NCBI GenBank assembly: GCA_020724765.1
Contig: DYGJ01000005.1
Location: forward strand, 1 to 34,800
Reading direction: 5' to 3'
Length of the DNA: 34,800 nt
Source: Thermotoga sp.
GTDB lineage: Bacteria > Bipolaricaulota > Bipolaricaulia > Bipolaricaulales > Bipolaricaulaceae
Below are positions 1 to 8,315 of this stretch, in pieces. Made by a program: the position numbers and the translations under genes. The notes beneath the pieces are model-generated. The model had not been told where the DNA came from. It saw only the letters and a program-made list of their open reading frames with translations, and searched no databases. The number at the start of each line of letters is the position of its first letter. Positions within the stretch are counted from its first letter, which is position 1.

Positions 1-1
1 T

Positions 2-349
2 GCCGCGCTCGCCGCGGTTCCGGGCCCGGTGGTGCTGATCCTTGGGGGGCGCCACAAACGGGGCGGCTACGAAGCTCTCATCCCCGTCCTACGCGGCCGG
101 GTGCGCATGTGCATCCTGATCGGCGAGTCGCAGGCGTACTTTGCTGACCTGCTCGCTTCGGGGGAGGTTCCGTATGAGATGGCCAGCGACCCCAGCGACG
201 CCCTGCGCCAGGCGTACCGTGTCGCTCGACCGGGCGACACGGTACTCCTCTCGCCGGCGTGCGCCAGCTTCGACCAGTTCCGAGACTACGCCCAACGGGG
301 CGAACTCTTCCAGAGAGCGTTCTTCGCTCTCGATCTCGATATGGAGTAG
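2..349 (+). CDS. murD: UDP-N-acetylmuramoylalanine--D-glutamate ligase, C-terminal fragment (5' truncated by window edge)
   Basis: Frame open from base 2; ...[26 protein letters not shown]... matches the conserved MurD C-terminal motif; first gene of a dcw-type order. Confidence 0.9.
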   Translation, partial: AALAAVPGPVVLILGGRHKRGGYEALIPVLRGRVRMCILIGESQAYFADLLASGEVPYEMASDPSDALRQAYRVARPGDTVLLSPACASFDQFRDYAQRGELFQRAFFALDLDME

Positions 350-448
350 TAGGGGGTCTCTGTCCCCTGCTCGGGGGACACCGCGCACCTCTTCTCCGGA
401 ACGATAGCCGGGGGAGCTAACCCCGCGGTCCTTTGGCCGAAGGGACAT

Positions 449-1582
449 GTGCGCCACACTACCTTTGCCATGGGGAGCCTTGAGGGCAAGATCGCGGTGG
501 TCCTCGCTTTCTTGCTCTTGGCGGGTTTTCTGTTCGTCTACTCAGCGAGCTCTCCTCTGTCGCTGCGCCTGACCGGCGATGCGTGGTCGCTGCTCAAGCG
601 GCAGATCATCGGGGGAGTCCTCGGGTTGGCTGCCCTTGTCATCCTGTGGCGGGTGGACTACCACGTGTGGGCGAAGATCGATGACCTGTTGCTGGGAGGG
701 GCGTTCGTGCTCCTCATCCTTACCCTGGTTCCGCTGCTTGCGGAAGGGTCGCGCTGGTTGAGGCTCGGCCCGTTCCCGTTCCAGCCGTCCGAGATCGGCA
801 AGGTTGCCCTCGTGCTGTACGTGGCGGGATCCCTCGTCCGCCGCGGAGGTCGGCTCGCGCGATACCGGGAAGCGGTTCTCCCGTACGTGCTCGTGCTGGG
901 AATGTTCGGGCTCGTGCTCCTTCTGCAGCCGGATTCGGGGATGCTCCTCGTGTACACGGTCACGGTCGCGTTCCTCTTGTGGGTGGGGGGGGTTCCCGTG
1001 CGCCATCTCTTTGTCACCCTGCTCGGAACGCTTCCGGTGGCTGGCGTGGTGCTGTTCTTTGCGCGGTACAGGTTGGAGCGGTTCGCCGCGTTTCTCAACC
1101 CAGAACCGTACCGGGATACCTACGGGTACCAGACGTTTCAGTCGTTGCTTGCCGTGGGATCGGGAGGGGTGTTCGGTCGGGGGCTCGGCGCGTCGCGGGC
1201 GAAGCTGTTCTACCTCCCTGCGGCGCACAACGATTTCCTGTTCTCCGTAGTGGCCGAGGAAACGGGGCTCATCGGCTCGCTGTGCGTGATCGCTCTCCTG
1301 GGGTTTCTCGTGGTGTTGGGGTTTCGTGCTGCCCGCCAGGCTCCGGACAAACTGGGGGCACTCTATGCGTGGGGAGCTTCGTTCCTCCTTGGGTTCCAGG
1401 CTCTTCTCAACCTTGCGGTGGCGGTGGGGGTCGTGCCCGTGACCGGGTTGACCCTGCCCTTCTTGAGCTACGGTGGATCGTCGCTCATGGTGAGCCTGAT
1501 GCTCGGCGGGCTCATCCTCGGCGTGGCCCGCGCGAGCCGGAGGTCCACGGTGGGGGTTCTCGTCCCCGGGGTGCGAGGATGA
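449..1582 (+). CDS. ftsW: FtsW/RodA/SpoVE-family SEDS protein (probable FtsW); start may be the ATG near 470
   Basis: Polytopic membrane protein with SEDS motifs (LLLQPDSGMLLVY, ...HNDFLFSVVAEETGLIG..., LPFLSYGGSSLM); lies between murD and murG. Confidence 0.93.
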   Translation: MRHTTFAMGSLEGKIAVVLAFLLLAGFLFVYSASSPLSLRLTGDAWSLLKRQIIGGVLGLAALVILWRVDYHVWAKIDDLLLGGAFVLLILTLVPLLAEGSRWLRLGPFPFQPSEIGKVALVLYVAGSLVRRGGRLARYREAVLPYVLVLGMFGLVLLLQPDSGMLLVYTVTVAFLLWVGGVPVRHLFVTLLGTLPVAGVVLFFARYRLERFAAFLNPEPYRDTYGYQTFQSLLAVGSGGVFGRGLGASRAKLFYLPAAHNDFLFSVVAEETGLIGSLCVIALLGFLVVLGFRAARQAPDKLGALYAWGASFLLGFQALLNLAVAVGVVPVTGLTLPFLSYGGSSLMVSLMLGGLILGVARASRRSTVGVLVPGVRG

Positions 1583-2652
1583 AGGTTCTCGTGGCAGCGG
1601 GCGGCACGGGCGGCCATATCTACCCGGCACTGGCCGTGGTCGAGGAACTCCAGAACCGCGGCCTACTCTCTCGGATCGGTTGGGTCGGTGATCCCCATCG
1701 TCTCGAGGAAAGGGTTGTCCGTCGGCTTTCCTGGATGGAGTTCTATCCCCTTTCCTCTCATGGGATCGACCGCCGTCGACCGTGGACTTGGCCGGGTTCT
1801 CTTCTACGAACAATGGGAGGGCTTCTGCGCGCGATCGCCATCGTACGCCGATTCGAACCGGACGTCGTGTTCGGAACCGGCGGACACGCCGCGTTTTCTC
1901 CCTTGGTGGCGGCATGGTTTCTCCGTATCCCGACGGTGATTCATGAGCAGAATGCGCGGATGGGGCTCAGCAACCGGCTTCTGGCTCGAATTGCGGATCG
2001 TGTGCTTCTCTCGTACCCGGAGACCCATGGCGTCCCCCCGCGGGCGCGGGCCGAGGTTACGGGGAACCCCGTGCGAAACGAGGTAAACAGCGTTCCCCCC
2101 CAACTCGGGGGCGAGTTGCTGGTCGTGGGGGGGTCCCAGGGTTCGCGATGCTTGATCGAGGCCATGCTCCGCGCCGCTCCCGAGTTGGCACGAACCCCGC
2201 GACTTCGGATGCGAGTTGTTGTGGGAAACGCTGCTCCAGTGGAGGACGTAGCGGAATCCCTTGCAAGAGCCGGGGTGACGGCCGAGGTCGTGAGGTACGT
2301 CGAGCCGTTTGCCGACGCCCTGGCCGAGGCCCGGCTCGTTGTGGCGCGGGCGGGAGCGACAACCGTGGCCGAGGTGGCAGCGGCCGGGCGGCCAACGGTG
2401 TTCGTCCCGTGGAACGGAGCGGCGAACAGGCACCAGCACGCCAACGCACGGGTGATGGCCCGTAGCGGGGGGTGTCTTGTGCTGACGGAAGAGGTTGCTC
2501 TTCGTGGGTTGGGGGAACTCGTGACGGAGCTGTGGGCCGATGACCTGAAACTTCGCGACATGGCCTCGGCGGCCCGGGCCCTGGCCCGGCCGGATGCCGG
2601 CCGAAGGGTAGCGGAGGCACTTCTCGCACTCGTGGAGGACAAACGAACATGA
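1579..2652 (+). CDS. murG: UDP-N-acetylglucosamine--N-acetylmuramyl-(pentapeptide) pyrophosphoryl-undecaprenol N-acetylglucosamine transferase
   Basis: MKVLVAAGGTGGHIYPALAV... and VVGGSQGS motifs; ATG at 1579 overlaps the ftsW stop (ATGA). The longer ORF from 979 is an out-of-frame extension through ftsW. Confidence 0.96.
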   Translation: MKVLVAAGGTGGHIYPALAVVEELQNRGLLSRIGWVGDPHRLEERVVRRLSWMEFYPLSSHGIDRRRPWTWPGSLLRTMGGLLRAIAIVRRFEPDVVFGTGGHAAFSPLVAAWFLRIPTVIHEQNARMGLSNRLLARIADRVLLSYPETHGVPPRARAEVTGNPVRNEVNSVPPQLGGELLVVGGSQGSRCLIEAMLRAAPELARTPRLRMRVVVGNAAPVEDVAESLARAGVTAEVVRYVEPFADALAEARLVVARAGATTVAEVAAAGRPTVFVPWNGAANRHQHANARVMARSGGCLVLTEEVALRGLGELVTELWADDLKLRDMASAARALARPDAGRRVAEALLALVEDKRT

Positions 2653-4001
2653 GCGGATTCACAGGGCGAGTTCACCTCGTGGGGATTGGGGGGGACGGGA
2701 TGTCCGCCTTGGCGCAGCTTCTGCGGGAAGGCGGAGTGAGCGTTTCTGGATCGGATATCCGGGACTCCTTACGCACCGCAGGCTTGCGGGCGTGGGCTGA
2801 CGTACACGTGGGGCACCGGGCGGAGAACGTACCGCAACGCGTGAATGCCATTGTCTACTCGTCCGCCGTCTCGTTTCTGAACCCGGAGATCCGGGCGGCA
2901 CACGACATCCCCCGGTGGCCGCGTCTCCCAGCGTTGGGAGAGGTCATCCGCGGACGTGAACTGGTAGCCGTGGTCGGAACCCACGGCAAGACAACCACCG
3001 CCAGTTGGGCTGCTCACCTCGTCACCACAGTCACGGGGGAGGGTGGGTACTACGTGGGAGGGGAGGTACCGGGCTCCCCGTCGGCGAGCCTTGGGAAGGG
3101 GAAGACGTTTGTGGCCGAAGTGGATGAGTCCGACGGTCGGTTTGTCGGTCTCTCTCCCCATGTGGCTGTTCTCACCTCAGTAGACACGGACCACATCGGA
3201 ACCTACGGTGGGTTCAACGGGTTGCGGCGGGCGTTCAGCCGGTTTGTCGGTCGTGCGAACCGGCTGGCCGTGTGTGCCGACGATCCGGTCGCACTCGATG
3301 CGGCGCGTTCACGGCGTATTCCCCTGACCTACGGGTTCTCCCCCAGGGCCGACTTGCGCGCTGTGGCGACGGAGTACCGACGGGAGAAGTCGAGCTTCGA
3401 GGTTCTTCTTCATGGGAAGCGGGCGGGAGAGGTCGAAGTCCCCGGGCCTGGTCCGCACAACGTGCGCAACGCACTGGGCGCGATCGCCGCTGGGGCCCTC
3501 CTCGGCATCCCGGTGCACGATCTCCTGCCAGCGCTCCCCACGGCTGCGCGACCTCGTCGACGGCTCGAGGTCCTCGAGGAGAACGGGTACCTCGTGGTGG
3601 ACGACTACGCTCACCATCCGACTGAGGTCGCGGCTGGCCTTGCCGCGCTGCGGTTGGGGTGGCCGGATCGACGGATCGTGGCGATCTTCCAGCCGCACCG
3701 CTATTCCCGGACCAAGACGCTAGCGAGTGCGTTTGGGTCAGTGCTATCTCGCGCCGATCAGGTTGTGGTATCGCGGGTCTATCCGGCATTCGAACGGCCG
3801 ATTCCCGGGGTCAGTGGACGGGAGGTGGCGGAGGCGGTCTCCGGTGCCGGGGGGAACGCTGTGTACCGGGACAGCTTAGGCGCAGCGATGGAAGCAGCGG
3901 CGGAAACGATCCAGCCTGGGGACGTGGTGGCGTGTTTCGGCGCGGGGGATATATGGAAGCTGGCGCGGGAGATGGCGCACGGGCTCTCCTACGGATCCTG
4001 A
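2649..4001 (+). CDS. murC: UDP-N-acetylmuramate--L-alanine ligase
   Basis: HLVGIGGDGMSALAQLL, VVGTHGKTTTASW, DDYAHHPTEV, FQPHRYSRT motifs; ATGA overlap with murG. Confidence 0.97.
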   Translation: MSGFTGRVHLVGIGGDGMSALAQLLREGGVSVSGSDIRDSLRTAGLRAWADVHVGHRAENVPQRVNAIVYSSAVSFLNPEIRAAHDIPRWPRLPALGEVIRGRELVAVVGTHGKTTTASWAAHLVTTVTGEGGYYVGGEVPGSPSASLGKGKTFVAEVDESDGRFVGLSPHVAVLTSVDTDHIGTYGGFNGLRRAFSRFVGRANRLAVCADDPVALDAARSRRIPLTYGFSPRADLRAVATEYRREKSSFEVLLHGKRAGEVEVPGPGPHNVRNALGAIAAGALLGIPVHDLLPALPTAARPRRRLEVLEENGYLVVDDYAHHPTEVAAGLAALRLGWPDRRIVAIFQPHRYSRTKTLASAFGSVLSRADQVVVSRVYPAFERPIPGVSGREVAEAVSGAGGNAVYRDSLGAAMEAAAETIQPGDVVACFGAGDIWKLAREMAHGLSYGS

Positions 4002-4837
4002 GAAGTCTTCCGGGCGAACTACGGGTGCAGGAACCGCTCGCTCCCCATACCACGTTTCGGATTGGTGGGAGGGCCTTCGCCCTGTACCGGCCGACCACGG
4101 AGAGCGCGTTGGCCGAGGCCGTGGTCCGAGCCCGGACCCACGGATTCCCGTGGCGCATGGTGGGCGGGGGGTCCAAACTTCTTGTCCCGGATCGCGGGTT
4201 CCCCGGCCTCGTCGTATCCACCACGGGATTAGGCGCCTGGCACGAGGACGAGGGGGTGTTGTCGGTCGGAGCGGGTGTGCCCTTGGCGCGGGTGGCGCGT
4301 TGGGGAGCGTGGAAGCTTGCTGGGATCCCAGGAACGGTGGGTGGCGCCGTAGCGATGAACGCGGGAACGAAGCACGGAGCGATCGCTGAACAGGTGGCTT
4401 GGGTGCAAGCCCTCCTGCCCACAGGGCGCGTTCACACCTTCTCCCCTAAGGAGTGTGGCTTCACCTATCGGGACTCGGTGTTTCGCCGGCTGCGCCTGCC
4501 GGTGCTCGCGGTCGGCCTGCGACCGCAACTGCGGAAAGATCTGGCTCCCCTTCTGGTCGAGCGGGCTCGGAGCCAGCCCCTGGGTGTTCCGTCCGCTGGG
4601 TGCGTGTTCCGGAATCCCGCGGACGGGCGATCTGCAGGCTGGCTGATTGACCAGTGTGGACTCAAGGGCGCACGCATTGGCGATGCCGTGGTCTCAGAGC
4701 GACATGCCAACTTCATCTGCAACCTCGGTCGGGCGCGCGCCGTGGATGTCCTGGAGTTGGTCGATCAGGTTCAGCATTGCGTGGTCAGCCGGTTCGGGGT
4801 ATGGCTCAGCCTGGAGCTTGAGGTCGTGGGGGAGTGA
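3953..4837 (+). CDS. murB: UDP-N-acetylenolpyruvoylglucosamine reductase; start uncertain (ATG 3953 or GTG 4025)
   Basis: EPLAPHTTFRIGG, GIPGTVGGAVAMNAG, PSAGCVFRNP, ERHANFICN motifs of MurB. Confidence 0.94.
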   Translation: MEAGAGDGARALLRILRSLPGELRVQEPLAPHTTFRIGGRAFALYRPTTESALAEAVVRARTHGFPWRMVGGGSKLLVPDRGFPGLVVSTTGLGAWHEDEGVLSVGAGVPLARVARWGAWKLAGIPGTVGGAVAMNAGTKHGAIAEQVAWVQALLPTGRVHTFSPKECGFTYRDSVFRRLRLPVLAVGLRPQLRKDLAPLLVERARSQPLGVPSAGCVFRNPADGRSAGWLIDQCGLKGARIGDAVVSERHANFICNLGRARAVDVLELVDQVQHCVVSRFGVWLSLELEVVGE

Positions 4838-5502
4838 TCCGGGCGATACGCCTCGGGTGCGTGTGTTGTTCTATTCTCATCGTTGTTTGCGCGGCACTTC
4901 GCTGGGGCGGATGGTGGTGCGTGGAGGAGGTGTGGGTCTCCCCGACGCGTTACGTCGTGGCCGAACAGTTGACAGGGATTCTGCTCGGTGCTAATGTACT
5001 TCGATTACAAACGGGGGAAATCGCCGATGGGATTCGGAACGACCCTCGGGTTTTAGAGACGAAGATTCGGGTTCGCCCGTTCTGGAAGCGGGTGGAAGTG
5101 GAGATCAAAGAGAGGGAACCGACGGTGCAGGTAGGGCTGCGAGGCGGGGCGGCGGTGTGGGTGGATGCCGAGGGGTTCATCCTCGAGCCAGCGACAGCAC
5201 CTGTCGTGGTGGGGGCTGCCCGAGCAGGCGAGCGGGTAGCTTCCGAAGCCGTGTACGCTGCCCGCGTTGTGGCTCGCCTGAGCCCCGGGGTGAGGGAGAA
5301 GTTCACGACGTTTGATATAACCGATCCCACCAATGTCATCGCCAGTGGTGACAGGTCCCCCACCCTTCTGTTGGGGGAGATTGGCCAACTGAGGGACCAT
5401 CTTGCTATCCTGGAGGATCTATGGGAGCGATGGAGGCTTGCCGAGTGCGCCATGGTAGATTTTCGCGTTGGCGACGAGGTGATCCTGAAGCGCAAACGAT
5501 GA
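4834..5502 (+). CDS. ftsQ: FtsQ/DivIB-like cell division protein (N-terminal TM plus POTRA-like domain)
   Basis: Short cytoplasmic N-terminus, one hydrophobic segment, then VEEVWVSPTRYVVAEQLTGIL...VLETKIRVRPFWKRVEVEIKEREPTV; position between murB and ftsA. Confidence 0.8.
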   Translation: MIRAIRLGCVCCSILIVVCAALRWGGWWCVEEVWVSPTRYVVAEQLTGILLGANVLRLQTGEIADGIRNDPRVLETKIRVRPFWKRVEVEIKEREPTVQVGLRGGAAVWVDAEGFILEPATAPVVVGAARAGERVASEAVYAARVVARLSPGVREKFTTFDITDPTNVIASGDRSPTLLLGEIGQLRDHLAILEDLWERWRLAECAMVDFRVGDEVILKRKR

Positions 5503-5515
5503 GGGTGGTGGTTCG

Positions 5516-6751
5516 ATGAGGCGGGAGCGGCTGATGGTGGGGTTGGATGTCGGGACGACCAAGGTGGCCTGTCTGGTGGCCAACGTGGTCGACGAGTACA
5601 TCGAGGTCATCGGTCTGGGGACATCTCCCTCACGGGGGTTGGAGAAGGGTGTTGTGGTCGATATCGGGCGCACCATCCAGTCCATCCGCAAAGCGGTGGA
5701 GGAAGCGGAGAACATGGCCGATGTGCGTGTCCAGAACGCCTACGTCGGCATTGCGGGTAAGCACATCCGTTCTCTCAACAACTCGGCGACCGTGTCCATC
5801 ACCCGGCCCGATCGGATCATCACCGCGGAGGACGTGCGGCGGGTGGTGGAAGCAGCGCGGACGATGCCCCTCTCTCCGGATGTCGAACTCATTCACGTCA
5901 TCCCTCGGCAGTACATCGTGGACGGTCAGGAGGGGATCACCGATCCGGTGGGTATGACTGGCACCCGCCTCGAGGTGGACGTGCACATCGTGCTCGGGTC
6001 GGTGACCGCGGTTCACAATCTCGTGCGGTGCGTGGAGGCCGTAGGTATTGGCATCTCCCAGATCGTGCTCGAGCCGCTGGCCTCGGCGATGGCGGTCCTC
6101 TCCTCTGCGGAGAAGGAGTTGGGGGTGGTGCTCCTCGACTCGGGCGGGGGAACGACGGACATCTCCGTGTTCCGCGGCGGCGACATCTGGTTCTCGAAGA
6201 CGATCCCCATCGCCGGGGAGCACATCACGAACGACATCACCGTCGGGCTGCAGACTCCAATCGAGGAAGCGGAGCGGATCAAGAAGCAGTACGGAACTTG
6301 CCTTGTGGACTCGGTGGGCGACGACGAGAAGATCGATGTGGCAACGATCGGCGGGGAGAGTACGAAACAGGTGTCGCGGAAGAAACTGGCCAAGGTCATT
6401 GAGCCTCGGGTGGAGGAGATCCTCGATCTGGCGATCCAGGAGGTCGAGGACGCGGGGTACCGCGACCTGATCCCGGCGGGGGTGGTCATCACGGGCGGGA
6501 CGTCCCAGCTCAACGGGATGTCCGAGTACATCGAGCGACGCTACGGACTGCCCTCCCGCGTGGGGAGCCTGCCGCAGGGGATCCACGGTCTGCGCGACAT
6601 CGTGGAGTCCCCGATCTACGCCACCGGGATCGGGCTCCTCAAGTATGCGGTGGAAACCCGGGACTTCGTGCCGTCCAAGCGCTCGCGGGGATCCTCCAAG
6701 GGGATGCTGGGGAAGATGCTGGGATGGTTCCGCAAGTTCCTGCGGGGGTGA
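5516..6751 (+). CDS. ftsA: Cell division protein FtsA
   Basis: VGLDVGTTKVACLVA, VVLLDSGGGTTDISVFRGG, VVITGGTSQLNG actin-fold motifs; C-terminal basic amphipathic tail MLGKMLGWFRKFLRG. Confidence 0.97.
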   Translation: MRRERLMVGLDVGTTKVACLVANVVDEYIEVIGLGTSPSRGLEKGVVVDIGRTIQSIRKAVEEAENMADVRVQNAYVGIAGKHIRSLNNSATVSITRPDRIITAEDVRRVVEAARTMPLSPDVELIHVIPRQYIVDGQEGITDPVGMTGTRLEVDVHIVLGSVTAVHNLVRCVEAVGIGISQIVLEPLASAMAVLSSAEKELGVVLLDSGGGTTDISVFRGGDIWFSKTIPIAGEHITNDITVGLQTPIEEAERIKKQYGTCLVDSVGDDEKIDVATIGGESTKQVSRKKLAKVIEPRVEEILDLAIQEVEDAGYRDLIPAGVVITGGTSQLNGMSEYIERRYGLPSRVGSLPQGIHGLRDIVESPIYATGIGLLKYAVETRDFVPSKRSRGSSKGMLGKMLGWFRKFLRG

Positions 6752-6758
6752 GCGGGGG

Positions 6759-7820
6759 ATGATGGGGGAGAGCCCAGCTAAGATCATGGTGGTGGGGGTG
6801 GGCGGAGGTGGCGGGAATGCCGTCAGCCGCATGGTCCAAGCAGGGCTGGTTGGCGTCGAACTCGTGGTGATGAACACCGACGCCCAGGTGTTGGAGATGA
6901 TCGAGGCCCAACGCCACCTGCAGCTGGGAGGCAAGCGCACGGGAGGACTGGGAGCAGGGGGAGACCCAGAGGTGGGACGCGAGGCGGCCGAGGAGTCCCG
7001 TGATGAGATCGCTGATCTGCTCGATGGGTTGGACATGGTGTTCATCACTGCCGGAATGGGTGGCGGGACCGGGACGGGTGGCGCACCGGTTGTCGCCGAG
7101 ATCGCCAAAGAGCTGGGCATCCTCACCGTGGGGATCGTCACCCGGCCGTTCTCGTTCGAAGGCCTCGCTCGATCCCAGCGTGCAGAGAGAGGTCTGCAGC
7201 AGCTTGCACGGAACGTAGACGCGATCATCACCATTTCCAATGACCGTCTGCTCAAGGTCGCCCCCCACGAGATGCCCCTCACCCGGGCATTCGAACTCGT
7301 GGACGAGGTTCTCCGCCAAGGAGTGCAGGGGGTGACCGAGCTCATCACCGTCCCCGGGCTCATCAACCTCGACTTCGCCGATGTCGAGGCGGTCCTGCGC
7401 GGGGCGGGAACCGCCCTCATGGGGATTGGCGAAGCCGATGGCGACAACAAGACGCGCGAGGCGGCCCGCAAGTCCATCTCTTCACCCCTCCTTGACTTCA
7501 GCGTGAAGGGTGCGAAGAAAGCGATCCTCAACATCACCGGCGGCGAGGACCTGACCCTGGAAGAGGTCACTGCGGCGGCCGGGGCGATTCAGGAAGCCCT
7601 GTCCGACAAGGCCGACCTCATTTTTGGCGCCGCGATTCGGGAAGGGATGCAGAAGGCCAAGGTGACCGTGATCGCCACCGGGTTCGCCGCGGTCCAGAGC
7701 GGCGAGATCATGGATACCGAAGAAGAGGTCGTCCTGGAGCGGCTGGAGCGGGAGGGTATCCGCGACGACTACGACATCCCCACGTTCCTTCGTCGCGCCC
7801 GTCGCCAGGAAGGCTCGTAG
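6759..7820 (+). CDS. ftsZ: Cell division protein FtsZ
   Basis: VVGVGGGGGNAVSRM, MGGGTGTGGAPVVAEIA (tubulin signature), C-terminal DYDIPTFLRRARR conserved peptide. ATG 6759 chosen over the upstream in-frame extension from 6645. Confidence 0.97.
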   Translation: MMGESPAKIMVVGVGGGGGNAVSRMVQAGLVGVELVVMNTDAQVLEMIEAQRHLQLGGKRTGGLGAGGDPEVGREAAEESRDEIADLLDGLDMVFITAGMGGGTGTGGAPVVAEIAKELGILTVGIVTRPFSFEGLARSQRAERGLQQLARNVDAIITISNDRLLKVAPHEMPLTRAFELVDEVLRQGVQGVTELITVPGLINLDFADVEAVLRGAGTALMGIGEADGDNKTREAARKSISSPLLDFSVKGAKKAILNITGGEDLTLEEVTAAAGAIQEALSDKADLIFGAAIREGMQKAKVTVIATGFAAVQSGEIMDTEEEVVLERLEREGIRDDYDIPTFLRRARRQEGS

Positions 7821-7883
7821 AGTTCACTGCCTCCCGCTGGGCCTTCGGCCACGCGGAGAAAATCGGATCCCCGCGGGTACTTG

Positions 7884-8310
7884 TTTGCCGCCGAGGCACA
7901 GAGGACGCAGAGAAAACCAGTTCTGGAATTGAATCTGTAGCGTCGCAGCCTGTCTGCGACGAACGACCGTCGGGGATGAACCCCGACGGTCGTTAGGGTT
8001 TCATGCCCGACGTCCGTTGGGTTGGACGGTTCGTCGGTTGACGGTGGAACGGTCCGAGAAAAGGCCGTCGCAGACGAGCTGCGCCGCTACGGAACTCAAA
8101 GGCTCTCACCGCCGAGCGCGCGGAGAACGCGAGAACAGCCGGTCAACGGAAAACCCCACCACAAAAGACACCAAGGTCACGAAGAAGAACACCAGGCATG
8201 AACCCTGGGGTTGGGAACCCCCGAATCCCTTTGTGTTCTTCGTGCCCTGGGTGGTGGAGTCCGGGGTTGCTCTGCGATCTCGGCGTCCTCGGCGGTGAAG
8301 CTGCAATACT
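7884..8310. repeat. Mosaic of inverted and dispersed repeats between ftsZ and nadE
   Basis: Contains GTAGCGTCGCAG...CTGCGCCGCTAC inverted arms, the perfect hairpin AACGACCGTCGGGG-ATGAA-CCCCGACGGTCGTT (7962-7994), and inverted arms CCACCACA...CACGAAGAAGAACAC / GTGTTCTTCGTGCCCTGGGTGGTGG. The segment near 7885-7950 is the reverse complement of the 3' end of the 18.4 kb repeat. Confidence 0.85.
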
Positions 8311-8315
8311 TGGGT

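Noticed and set aside
979-1578. N-terminal extension of the MurG ORF
   Set aside because: It is an alternate frame through ftsW; MurG homology begins exactly at ATG 1579.
542-1915. 457-aa - strand ORF antisense to ftsW/murG
   Set aside because: Arg/His/Glu-rich shadow ORF opposite recognisable FtsW and MurG.
5630-7570. 646-aa - strand ORF antisense to ftsA/ftsZ
   Set aside because: High-GC shadow ORF; low-complexity translation (PPPIPAVMN.., Arg/His/Pro-rich), while the + strand has unmistakable FtsA and FtsZ.
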